Below are positions 16,879 to 25,005 of a stretch of 64,000 nt of DNA, piece by piece. Numbering within the stretch: the first letter of the stretch is position 1; each line of letters begins with the position of its first letter. Position numbers and translations under genes: made by a program. The notes beneath the pieces are model-generated. The model saw only the letters and a program-made list of their open reading frames with translations, was not told the DNA's origin and searched no databases. The stretch is taken from NCBI RefSeq assembly GCF_000197735.1, contig NC_014550.1:1116001-1180000 (forward strand), in the 5' to 3' direction. The stretch comes from Glutamicibacter arilaitensis Re117. Its GTDB lineage: Bacteria; Actinomycetota; Actinomycetes; Actinomycetales; Micrococcaceae.

Positions 16879-18666
16879 GTGGTTTTGAAGCTTTCCACTA
16901 CCTTCTTGCGCACCTTGCGTGAAGATCCGGTTGACGCCGAAGTCGCCAGCCATAAGTTGCTGGTACGCGCTGGTTACATCCGTCGTGCGGCCCCGGGTAT
17001 TTATACCTGGTTGCCGTTGGGTTTGAAGGTCCTTGCGCGAGTTGAAGCTATCGTTCGCGAGGAAATGAACGCTATTGGTGCACAGGAAGTTCACTTCCCG
17101 GCACTGCTGCCACGTGAACCTTATGAGCAGACCGGACGTTGGGCTGAATACGGCGATGGCCTGTTCCGCCTCAAGGACCGCAAGGATGCGGACTACCTCC
17201 TGGCTCCAACCCACGAGGAAATGTTCACGCTGCTGGTTAAGGACCTGTACAACTCGTACAAGGACCTGCCGGTTTACCTGTACCAGATCCAGAACAAGTA
17301 CCGCGACGAAGCACGCCCACGCGCTGGCCTGCTGCGCGGCCGTGAATTCATCATGAAGGATTCCTACTCCTTCAACATCGATGATGAAGGTCTGGATGAG
17401 GCCTACATGGCCCACCGCGGTGCGTACCTGAAGATCTTCGAGCGCTTGGGCCTGGAAGTTGTTCCAGTGTTCGCTCAGGCAGGTGCCATGGGCGGATCCA
17501 AGTCCGAAGAATTCCTGCACCCTACCGCTATCGGCGAGGACACATTCGTGCGTTCGCCAGGCGGCTATGCTGCCAACGTGGAAGCCGTCACCACCGTGGT
17601 GCCAGAGGCTATCGAGTACACCAACGCACCGGCGTTTGAGGTACTCGATACCCCTGATACCCCAACCATCGAGACCTTGGTCGCAGCAGCCAATTCGCTG
17701 CGTCCACGAGAATCCGGTGCTTGGGAAGCCAAGGACACCTTGAAGAACGTGGTTCTGGCTGTCATCGATCCAGAAGGCAACCGCCAGCTGGTCGTTATCG
17801 GTGTACCAGGTGACCGCCAGGTCGACCTCAAGCGCGTTGAAGCAACGGTTGGCATTGCACTGGACATCACCGGTGAAGTCATCGTCGAGGCAGCGAACGC
17901 CGCAGATCTGGCCAAGCACCCAGAACTGGTTGCCGGGTACATCGGCCCAGGCAACGGCCTGGATAACGCTGTCCTGGGTACCGAAGGCACCAGCGGCATC
18001 ACCTACCTGGTTGATCCTCGCGTGGTTTCGGGCAGCTCGTGGATCACCGGCGCCAACGAAAAGGGCAAGCACGTCTTCGGCCTGGTGGCAGAACGCGACT
18101 TCAGCTTCGATGGCACCATCGAGTCGGTCAACGTGGTTGCTGGCGATCCAGCACCGGATGGTTCCGGCCCGCTGCGCACCGAGCGCGGCATCGAGATGGG
18201 ACACATCTTCCAGCTTGGACGCAAGTACGCTGAAGCGCTGAACCTGAAGGTCCTGGATCAGAACGGCAAGCAGACCGTGGTGACCATGGGCTCCTACGGC
18301 ATTGGCGTAACCCGTGCGGTCGCAGCGCTGGCTGAGGCATACCACGACGAGAACGGCCTGGCCTGGCCAAAGCAGGTCGCCCCGGCCGACATCCACATCG
18401 TGGTTACCGGCAAGGGCCCGGAGCTGCTGGAAGCTGCCGAGAAGCTGGCTGGCCAGTTCGAAGCCGCCGGCAAGGAAGTCATCCTCGATGACCGTCCGAA
18501 GGTCTCGGCCGGCGTGAAGTTCTCAGACGCAGAACTGATCGGTATTCCAACTATTGTCGTTGTGGGCCGCGGCCTGGCTGACGGTGTCGTCGAGGTCAAG
18601 GACCGCGCCACCGGCGAACGCCGTGACGTCAACGTCGAGAACGTCGTTGCTGAACTGACCGCCTAG
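16879..18666 (+). CDS. proS: prolyl-tRNA synthetase
   Basis: Class II aminoacyl-tRNA synthetase charging tRNA-Pro, 595 residues, the bacterial (long) type with an inserted editing domain. Motif 1 region [16 protein letters not shown], motif 2 with [19 protein letters not shown], editing insert around residues 220-400 ([13 protein letters not shown]), motif 3 [14 protein letters not shown], and the anticodon-binding domain ending in [15 protein letters not shown]. Start GTG 16879 follows AAAGGA. In Actinobacteria it is a neighbour of the DUF4439-rimP-nusA block, as here, though 4 kb of other genes now lie between. Confidence 0.97.
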   Translation: MVLKLSTTFLRTLREDPVDAEVASHKLLVRAGYIRRAAPGIYTWLPLGLKVLARVEAIVREEMNAIGAQEVHFPALLPREPYEQTGRWAEYGDGLFRLKDRKDADYLLAPTHEEMFTLLVKDLYNSYKDLPVYLYQIQNKYRDEARPRAGLLRGREFIMKDSYSFNIDDEGLDEAYMAHRGAYLKIFERLGLEVVPVFAQAGAMGGSKSEEFLHPTAIGEDTFVRSPGGYAANVEAVTTVVPEAIEYTNAPAFEVLDTPDTPTIETLVAAANSLRPRESGAWEAKDTLKNVVLAVIDPEGNRQLVVIGVPGDRQVDLKRVEATVGIALDITGEVIVEAANAADLAKHPELVAGYIGPGNGLDNAVLGTEGTSGITYLVDPRVVSGSSWITGANEKGKHVFGLVAERDFSFDGTIESVNVVAGDPAPDGSGPLRTERGIEMGHIFQLGRKYAEALNLKVLDQNGKQTVVTMGSYGIGVTRAVAALAEAYHDENGLAWPKQVAPADIHIVVTGKGPELLEAAEKLAGQFEAAGKEVILDDRPKVSAGVKFSDAELIGIPTIVVVGRGLADGVVEVKDRATGERRDVNVENVVAELTA

Positions 18667-18702
18667 GCCGAAACAGCACACAACTGAATAGGGAGCAGCG
18701 CG

Positions 18703-19518
18703 GTGCAAGAGATCCTGGAATTCCTCTCCGTCAACGGCGAACCCGTCTCCATCTGGCCCTTGGTCCTCCTGCTTTTGGCGGCCTTGGGTGCGGGATGGAT
18801 CGACGCGGTGGTTGGCGGAGGCGGCCTGATCCAATTGCCCGCGCTGCTTCTATTTCCCGGTGTTACCCCGGTCCAGGCGTTGGCAACCAATAAGCTGGGG
18901 TCCATTTTCGGCACCACGACCAGTGCCGTGACCTACTATCGGCGCACCAGTCCGGATCTGAAGACCGCTATCCCAATGGCCATAACTGCGATGGCAGGAG
19001 CCTTCGGCGGAGCCGCGTTGGCCACGATCCTGCCGGCTGAAGCCATCCAGCCGATTATCATCGCGGCATTGATCGCGGTGCTGCTTTTCACCATTCTCAA
19101 GCCCAAGGCGGGGGAGCTGTCCCGGCTGCGCTACACCGGTCGTGCGCATTACCTGCGGGCGATCATGATTGGCCTGGTCATCGGCGGATACGACGGCATG
19201 ATCGGACCGGGCACCGGTTCATTCTTGATCATCGCGATGGTCACCGTACTGGGGTACAACTTCCTGCAGTCCTCAGCCAAGGCCAAGATCGTGAATCTGT
19301 GCACCAATATGGGTGCGCTGCTGCTCTTTGTTCCGACGGGGCACGTGCTGGTGGGGCTGGGGCTTGCCATGGGCGTGATGAACATGCTCGGCGGCTATCT
19401 GGGCGCACGCATGGCAATTTCCAAGGGCAGCGCCTTCATCCGCATAGTCTTTGTAATTGTCGTTTCCGGTCTGATCCTCAAACTCGGATCGGACTTGATT
19501 CTGGCCGGCCGCGCGTAG
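18703..19518 (+). CDS. TSUP-family membrane transporter (TauE/SafE)
   Basis: 271 residues, about eight hydrophobic helices. The family repeat signature is visible in both halves: GWIDAVVGGGGLIQLPALLLF with ALATNKLGSIFGT in the first, and GGYDGMIGPGTGSFLIIAM with KIVNLCTNMGAL in the second. TSUP proteins export or import sulfite, sulfonates or other sulfur-containing or organic anions across the cytoplasmic membrane. Start GTG 18703 has AGGGAG ahead of it, 37 bp after proS, so it may be cotranscribed with proS. Substrate unknown. Confidence 0.9.
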   Translation: MQEILEFLSVNGEPVSIWPLVLLLLAALGAGWIDAVVGGGGLIQLPALLLFPGVTPVQALATNKLGSIFGTTTSAVTYYRRTSPDLKTAIPMAITAMAGAFGGAALATILPAEAIQPIIIAALIAVLLFTILKPKAGELSRLRYTGRAHYLRAIMIGLVIGGYDGMIGPGTGSFLIIAMVTVLGYNFLQSSAKAKIVNLCTNMGALLLFVPTGHVLVGLGLAMGVMNMLGGYLGARMAISKGSAFIRIVFVIVVSGLILKLGSDLILAGRA

Positions 19519-19965
19519 CTAGCGGCCGTTGACTGCGGAAATATTGACGGGCCGGTAACCGGCATGGTTCCTGACCCGCTGCGGTTCCATTGCATGGACC
19601 ACTGAACTTGTTGGCATCTGGGCAATCCTGAAGGTCAAGAAGCTGGAGCCCACGGCCATTTTATAGAGTTCTCCGATGCTGGTGTGCTCTTCTAGCGGAT
19701 CTTCGACCTTCAACGCCGTGCAACCAATGGCAACGTACAAGAACCACAACTCGTTGTCTTCGGGATTGAACGTAGCAACAAGCACCGGTGGCTGGTGTGC
19801 GGCCACAAGCGACATCACATCCTTGACGATTTCTTCGGGTTGCGCGATCACAATCGGCATTCCCTGTACCCACCCGTGCGCGCTGAGTTGCTCGCGGCCC
19901 TGGCGCGAACCGATTGCTTCGCTAACCAGTTCAGCTATCTTCGAACGCATGAATCGACCTGGCAT
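19519..19965 (-). CDS. conserved-looking hypothetical protein
   Basis: 148 residues that I do not recognise. ATG 19965 has a strong GGAGG seven bases upstream, so this is very likely a real gene. The protein is soluble, mixed alpha/beta, with no signal peptide, membrane helix or metal motif; it has an N-terminal helix (SKIAELVSEAIGSRQGREQL), two central hydrophobic strands (PVLVATF, LWFLYVAIGCTALKV) and one Cys. It is convergent with the TSUP gene (stop codons adjacent, no spacer) and lies next to an IS630 element, so it may be part of a movable accessory stretch. No function is proposed. Confidence 0.65.
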   Translation of the reverse strand: MPGRFMRSKIAELVSEAIGSRQGREQLSAHGWVQGMPIVIAQPEEIVKDVMSLVAAHQPPVLVATFNPEDNELWFLYVAIGCTALKVEDPLEEHTSIGELYKMAVGSSFLTFRIAQMPTSSVVHAMEPQRVRNHAGYRPVNISAVNGR

Positions 19966-20035
19966 TATCCAACCTCCAATTGACGACCTAGCTGCATATT
20001 GATATGGCGGGCACAGTTCAAAATCGGATTCGATA

Positions 20036-21148
20036 ACCTAAACCCGACCGGCGCGTTAATCCTCTAACGCCGACCAGAGAATGTTAATTTTTGGGTATGC
20101 GAAACCCCGAGGTCACCGATAAAGAACGCCAACAGCTCAAAGACTACAAAAACACCGCACCACACAAGCTCGTCGTGAAGAAAGCAGAAGCTTTACTACT
20201 GCTGTCTGCTGGTGTTGATCCGGTGATTGTTGCTGACTTCGTGGACCGTGAACCTTCCACGTTGGAGGACTGGGTCCGAGACTGGTGCACGCAGCGCATG
20301 GCGTCCTTGTTCACTGGTCACGCGGGAAATCTGAATCGAAGCTTCTTGACCGCGGAGCAAAAAGAAGCCGTGGAACAGGTGCTTTCCCAGCCGCCGGGTG
20401 ATGAGTATTTGCCGGCGCAGTTCTGGGATGTTCCTAAACTAGATCGCTGGTTATCGACTACGTTCAACGTTGAGTATGCTTCGCCCACGTCGTATCAGTT
20501 CTTGTTGCGTATGGCGGGGTTGTCTTTTCATAAGCCGGAGAAGTTTGACCGGCGGCGAGCCGATGACAAGCTCATTGACCAGCGAATCAAAGAGATCCGG
20601 GAAGAACTCGCGGTTCCTTTGGCTGATGAGGATACGTTGGTGTCCGCTGCGGACGAGGTACGTATTGATCAGGAAGCTGTGGTGCGGCGGGCTTGGTATG
20701 AGAAGAATACGAAAACGGTGTTGCAGGTGGACCGGCAGAAGGCTTCGCAGTCGTTTATTGGGTTCTTGGATCAGAACACTGGGCAGTGTTTGACGTTGAG
20801 GTTGGATTGGCAGAATAGTGCCACGATCTTAGAGGCGGTGCAAACCTTGGTGGGGTTGTATCCGGGGAAGAAGATCGTGATTGTGTGGGATAACGCGACG
20901 TGGCATAAGAATCAGTTGCTGCGTGCTGAACTGGGCCTGGGGCAGTCGTTACGGGATGTTCATTTGATCAATTTTCCGCCGTATGCTCCGGATCATAATC
21001 CGATTGAGCATGTGTGGAATGATGCGAAGAACGCGATTAGCAATGTTCAGCGGGATGATTTTGAGTCGACGGTGACGGCGTTTGAGGCGCATACCCGGTC
21101 GCGGTCGTTTGATTACAAGATTTGAGGGTTGGCCGACCGTTTTTGAAA
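20036..21148 (+). mobile_element. IS630-family insertion sequence, boundaries approximate
   Basis: A 344-residue IS630 transposase gene fills this 1.1-kb segment. TA dinucleotides at 20034-20035 and 21149-21150 flank imperfect inverted ends (left ACCTAAACCCGACCGGC, right, reverse-complemented, TTTCAAAAACGGTCGGC; about half the positions match), which fits the TA-target habit of IS630/Tc1 elements. The transposase assignment is firm, the exact ends are not. Confidence 0.6.
20091..21125 (+). CDS. IS630-family transposase
   Basis: 344 residues, apparently intact. The N-terminal helix-turn-helix region (KKAEALLLLSAGVDPVIVADFVDREPSTLEDW) is followed by a DDE nuclease domain: first Asp in SAADEVRID, second in IVIVWDNATWHKNQ, and the Glu in FPPYAPDHNPIEHVWNDAKN, the IS630 signature. 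It cuts and pastes DNA at TA dinucleotides. Codon choice is less G/C-biased at third positions than in neighbouring genes, in keeping with recent transfer. ATG is at 20091 or 20097. Confidence 0.92.
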   Translation: MGMRNPEVTDKERQQLKDYKNTAPHKLVVKKAEALLLLSAGVDPVIVADFVDREPSTLEDWVRDWCTQRMASLFTGHAGNLNRSFLTAEQKEAVEQVLSQPPGDEYLPAQFWDVPKLDRWLSTTFNVEYASPTSYQFLLRMAGLSFHKPEKFDRRRADDKLIDQRIKEIREELAVPLADEDTLVSAADEVRIDQEAVVRRAWYEKNTKTVLQVDRQKASQSFIGFLDQNTGQCLTLRLDWQNSATILEAVQTLVGLYPGKKIVIVWDNATWHKNQLLRAELGLGQSLRDVHLINFPPYAPDHNPIEHVWNDAKNAISNVQRDDFESTVTAFEAHTRSRSFDYKI

Positions 21149-21566
21149 TAAGAGAGCCATAGTTCCTCAATAAAGTGGCGGGAAGCGGAGAATTGCAATC
21201 CGAATCTTCGGATTGAAAACCAAACCTCGAGCACTTGTAATTCACGATAAACCTTTTCCCTGAGAATTTCGAGGGCAGGGAAATTGGAGCGTCATTCATT
21301 TATCGCTGCAGTCATTGAAATAAGGAGTGGAAATTTATCCCCTAAAATTTAAGTTCGTTTCCGAATTCTAATATACGCATGTGAAGTACCAGTTTTACGA
21401 ATCTTCGGAGATGGGACTGCATGAGCAGGAAAAGCATCCCATGGACCTTGGAACTTCGTGGCAGCTTTGAAGGTTGGACTGATTCCCCGGTGGATAAATA
21501 GTCCTTGTGATTATTTTGTAATAATTTTTTGTGACCACTAAGCATTCAAGGCCGGTCGCTTCGGGT
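21149..21566. other. AT-rich stretch without recognisable gene
   Basis: The stretch is visibly richer in A+T than the rest of the window. Short frames on both strands (for example a 29-codon plus-strand frame from GTG 21382) have no Shine-Dalgarno or family motif. It probably came in with, or was damaged by, the adjacent IS630 element. Confidence 0.4.
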
Positions 21567-22640
21567 TTATTCTCCGGCGGCGGCGTTTTTCAGTATGCGG
21601 TTCGCTGGATCGGAGCTGTGCAGAGCTTGAACGACGCTAAAGGCTGTAGCGGAGATCTGTGTTCCGGCCTCTCCATCGGTATTTCCTGCCGCGATGACCA
21701 GCGCATCGGCGAAATCCTGCTCGGCGCCCTGGGCTAGCGCAGCTAAATTGGCTAAACCATCTTCCGGCAGGGCATAGGCAGGTTCACGCAGATCCGCGCA
21801 CTGTCCATCAACAATGCTACGCAGAGCGTGAAGCTGCCGGCCCAATTCACTACGTCGAGCCTCAATGGCATCCTTGGCTGCATCCGCCCCGCGGGCGGCC
21901 TTGAGCTGCAACAGGAAATCAAGTGCGTAGCCACGATCCAAAGCCCGGGCTACTGCCGTTGGCTCGATGTTCTGCGCTTCGGTGATCTTCTTCGCCGGAT
22001 CCAGCAAAGCGGCATCGGGCAGGCATGCTACCGGTTGATCATTCTGATCTGCTTCACCCGAGACTTCGCTCAGCGGCAAGGCCAAGCCGAGATCCTGTTC
22101 TTCGCCAAGGGCGGCGACGGTGCCGCGCGCATCGAGATTAATTTGGAAAGCTATCTGAGCCAGCATCGAGTCCCTGCCAAGTTCGGCCTGGGAAAAATCA
22201 GGCATCGAAGCGGACACGGCACTGACCTTCGAAGCAAGCTCAACCACTGCTTCGGGGGAGTAGCTTTGCGCAAGTGCTACGGGCTGCTGATCATCGAAGC
22301 GCAACTGGCCCAGCAGAGCCGAACCCTGAGATAGGGAACTTGCCAACGCAGCCACGCTCGACGCGGATTCCCCCGGAGCCAATTCGGCTAACTTCCGGGC
22401 TTGGGAAGCCAGATCCTCCAGCTGTGTGCCCAGCTCCCACATCGTGCGTTCATCGTCGCTGGCCTCGTTGACAGTCTCGGGCAGTCCACGCTCAACCAAC
22501 GCACTGCGAAAGACTGTGCTGCCGATGCCCCAAGTCACTGCCGCGACTAGCACCCCGGACAAAACTGGAGCGATCCAGCCTGGAGCGCGGCGTACAGACG
22601 TTGTGGTGCGAGAAGGCGAATGCGGCGATTTTTCAGTCAT
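21567..22640 (-). CDS. membrane-anchored DUF4439-type (ferritin-like) protein
   Basis: 357 residues. A single N-terminal membrane helix (APVLSGVLVAAVTWGIGSTVF) after a basic Ser/Thr-rich head anchors a long alpha-helical exported domain. The C-terminal 140 residues (ALDRGYALDFLLQLKAARG, then AKDAIEARRSELGRQLHALRS and PEDGLANLAALAQGAEQDFADAL) look like the DUF4439 ferritin-like bundle. The mycobacterial counterpart (Rv2844) also lies between proS and rimP, which supports the call. No di-iron EXXH pair is obvious, so a structural or binding role is as likely as an enzymatic one. It is divergent from rimP. Confidence 0.7.
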   Translation of the reverse strand: MTEKSPHSPSRTTTSVRRAPGWIAPVLSGVLVAAVTWGIGSTVFRSALVERGLPETVNEASDDERTMWELGTQLEDLASQARKLAELAPGESASSVAALASSLSQGSALLGQLRFDDQQPVALAQSYSPEAVVELASKVSAVSASMPDFSQAELGRDSMLAQIAFQINLDARGTVAALGEEQDLGLALPLSEVSGEADQNDQPVACLPDAALLDPAKKITEAQNIEPTAVARALDRGYALDFLLQLKAARGADAAKDAIEARRSELGRQLHALRSIVDGQCADLREPAYALPEDGLANLAALAQGAEQDFADALVIAAGNTDGEAGTQISATAFSVVQALHSSDPANRILKNAAAGE

Positions 22641-22815
22641 AGCGATTCGATCATGCCATGCTCAATGCGCAGAAATGGGGCAAGTACGGTGCTGCGCGCC
22701 ACGATGAAGGGAAATTGGGCGTGAGTTCCTTCACCTGAGACCGTTTAGATGTTCTCAATGAGCGCAACGCAATATAGGCTTAACGGACAACATCGAATAG
22801 CGTGGGAGGATATCC

Positions 22816-23382
22816 ATGACCGGAATGCCGGCCGATACCGAACAGGAAGCGCAGCGCCTGACTGCATTGCTCTCCAAGGAAGTAGAATCCCACGGGCTTC
22901 TCTTAGAAGAAGTGAGCCTGCGTCCCTCCGGCAAGCAGATGATCGTGCAGATCATTGTCGACAAGGCCGACGGACATGAATCGCTGAACCTAGATGAACT
23001 CGGTGAAGTTACCACCACCATCTCCAACGCCCTGGACAAGGATGCCGTCTACGCGTCGGCCGCTCCATATGAGCTCGAAGTTAGTTCCCCAGGTCTTTCC
23101 CGCCCGTTGACCGCCCAGCGCCACTGGATCCGCGCCATCAACCGCATGGTCAAGATTTCGCTGGCCGACGGCACGAAGCTTCGTGGACGCCTGCTTGAGG
23201 TCAACGACAGCGACGTTTTGGTTGCTGAACACCGCGAGCCGGCCAAAAAGGGCATGAAGGTCAAGGTGCTTGATCCTGCCACCCATGCCTTTGAAAATAT
23301 CCGTAAAGCTGTTGTCGATCCAGAACTGAACTTCGATGACGCACTATTAGACACCATCGATACTGAAGATTTGGAGGGCTAA
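22816..23382 (+). CDS. rimP: ribosome maturation factor RimP
   Basis: 188 residues; needed for maturation of the 30S subunit. Recognised from LTALLSKEVESHGLLLEEVSLRPSGKQMIVQIIVDK, the central LELDE-like NLDELGEVTTTISNALDK, the YELEVSSPGLSRPLTAQRHW motif, which is nearly invariant, and the Sm-like C-terminal domain. A GGGAGGA Shine-Dalgarno precedes ATG 22816. It starts the conserved rimP-nusA-ylxR-infB block; a TATAGG about 45 bp upstream may be its promoter. nusA begins 2 bp after its stop. Confidence 0.96.
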   Translation: MTGMPADTEQEAQRLTALLSKEVESHGLLLEEVSLRPSGKQMIVQIIVDKADGHESLNLDELGEVTTTISNALDKDAVYASAAPYELEVSSPGLSRPLTAQRHWIRAINRMVKISLADGTKLRGRLLEVNDSDVLVAEHREPAKKGMKVKVLDPATHAFENIRKAVVDPELNFDDALLDTIDTEDLEG

Positions 23383-23384
23383 GC

Positions 23385-24368
23385 GTGGATATTGATCTGA
23401 ATGCGCTGCGCATCCTGGAAAAAGACCGAGACATCCCAATGGATGTCCTGATTCCAACCATCGAGTCCGCCCTGCTGCTGGCTTACAACAAAACCGAAGG
23501 CGCAATGCCCGGTGCCCGCGCACACATTGAGCGCAGCAACGGACACGTAGCGATCCTGGTTGAGGACCGTGACAATGCAGGCGTGCTGCTGGGCGAATTC
23601 GACGACACCCCGCACGGCTTTGGCCGTATCGCGGCATCGACCGCCCGCCAGGTAATCATGCAGCGTTTGCGTGAAGCAGAAGACGCACAGGTTGTTGGCG
23701 AATACGCAGCCCGCGTTGGCACCTTGATTTCCGGTGTAATCCAGCAGGGCTACTCCTCGCACATGGTGCAGGTCAAAATCGGTGATCTGGAAGCACTGCT
23801 GCCACCAGTGGAGCAGTCCCCGGGTGAGAAGTACCAGCACGGCAACCGCCTGCGCGCCTACGTTGTGTCCGCAGAACGCGGCAACAAGGGCCCGGCAGTG
23901 ACCCTGTCCCGCTCGCACCCGAACCTGGTTCGCCTGCTCTTCGAAATGGAAGTTCCAGAAATCGCCGACGGCACCGTTGCCGTTGAAGCACTGGCACGCG
24001 AAGCTGGCCACCGTACCAAGATTGCCGTACATGCAACCAAGGCCGGCGTTAACGCCAAGGGCGCTTGCATTGGCGAAATGGGAACCCGCGTTCGTGCAGT
24101 GATGAATGAACTGAACGACGAGAAGATCGACATCGTTGACTACAACGAGGATCCAGCGAAGTTCATCGCAGCTGCCTTGTCCCCATCGAAGGTCATCTCG
24201 GTAGAGATCCTGGATGCAGAAGAACGCCGTGCCCGCGTGGTTGTTCCTGACTCCCAGCTCTCGCTGGCCATCGGCAAGGAAGGGCAGAACGCCCGCCTGG
24301 CCGCGAAGCTCACCGGCTGGCGCATCGACATTCTCGCTGCGTCCGGCGGCAAGGAACCACAGCTCTAA
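23385..24368 (+). CDS. nusA: transcription termination/antitermination protein NusA
   Basis: 327 residues, the short actinobacterial form without C-terminal acidic repeats. Domains in order: RNA polymerase-binding N-terminus ([28 protein letters not shown]), S1 domain ([30 protein letters not shown]), KH1 ([18 protein letters not shown] ... [16 protein letters not shown]) and KH2 ([27 protein letters not shown]). Start GTG 23385 with GGAGGG 8 bp upstream. It acts on paused RNA polymerase and in rRNA antitermination. Confidence 0.97.
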   Translation: MDIDLNALRILEKDRDIPMDVLIPTIESALLLAYNKTEGAMPGARAHIERSNGHVAILVEDRDNAGVLLGEFDDTPHGFGRIAASTARQVIMQRLREAEDAQVVGEYAARVGTLISGVIQQGYSSHMVQVKIGDLEALLPPVEQSPGEKYQHGNRLRAYVVSAERGNKGPAVTLSRSHPNLVRLLFEMEVPEIADGTVAVEALAREAGHRTKIAVHATKAGVNAKGACIGEMGTRVRAVMNELNDEKIDIVDYNEDPAKFIAAALSPSKVISVEILDAEERRARVVVPDSQLSLAIGKEGQNARLAAKLTGWRIDILAASGGKEPQL

Positions 24369-24508
24369 GGAGCTCGTGGTATAAATCCAGTTCAGCGTAT
24401 TGGCCGCCTAGCTTCGTGTGAGCCACAACTCATGCGTGCTATGGCGTTCAAACGCGCTAGACTAGTAGTTGGCTCGTAATAACTTGGGAAGGTGGGGACG
24501 GCGCTCGC

Positions 24509-24829
24509 ATGAAGCTGCATCAGCAACGCACGTGCATTGGCTGTCGAACCGTAACCAGTAAAAATGAGCTGATCCGTTGGGTCTTGAAAGAAGGTGCACC
24601 GCTGCGCGCGGTGAGCCTGGACCAACAAGGTTCCGCCTCCGGGCGGGGCACTTGGACCCATGGAACACAAAAGTGTGTGCAGCAAGCAGTGCAGCGTCGG
24701 GCGTTCGCGCGGGCTTTCAGGTCCGCGGTAGACGATTCGCAGGTACTGCAGGAATTCACTGCATACGAAGATCAGCTGGCAGGAAACCAGCTATCTGGCA
24801 AACATGATGAAAGCGGGTCAGAAATCTGA
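24509..24829 (+). CDS. ylxR: YlxR family RNA-binding protein (DUF448/RnpM)
   Basis: 106 residues. The family signature RTCIGCRTVTSKNELIRWVL is at the N-terminus, followed by GSASGRGTWTH and a CVQQAVQRRAFARAFR helix. The B. subtilis and Streptococcus relatives bind RNA and modulate RNase P. Conserved position between nusA and infB. The 140-bp gap from nusA is longer than in many relatives and may carry a promoter. Confidence 0.92.
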   Translation: MKLHQQRTCIGCRTVTSKNELIRWVLKEGAPLRAVSLDQQGSASGRGTWTHGTQKCVQQAVQRRAFARAFRSAVDDSQVLQEFTAYEDQLAGNQLSGKHDESGSEI

Positions 24830-25005
24830 TGGCAACCCGATGAGTCGGCAATGCTGAGCGCACAACGATGAACAATCAGTTCTGCGTGATCCACCGTGCG
24901 ACGGAAGAATTTCACGAATTACACAGCTGATCTGCCAGACCGCTGATCCTAAGATTTATCTTTTGATACCGGGGTTTGAGCAGATCACATCGACACAGGA
25001 GAGAT

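Noticed and set aside
16714..18396. 560-codon open frame antisense to proS
   Set aside because: It is the complement of a highly biased coding frame; no Shine-Dalgarno and no family motif; proS is certain.
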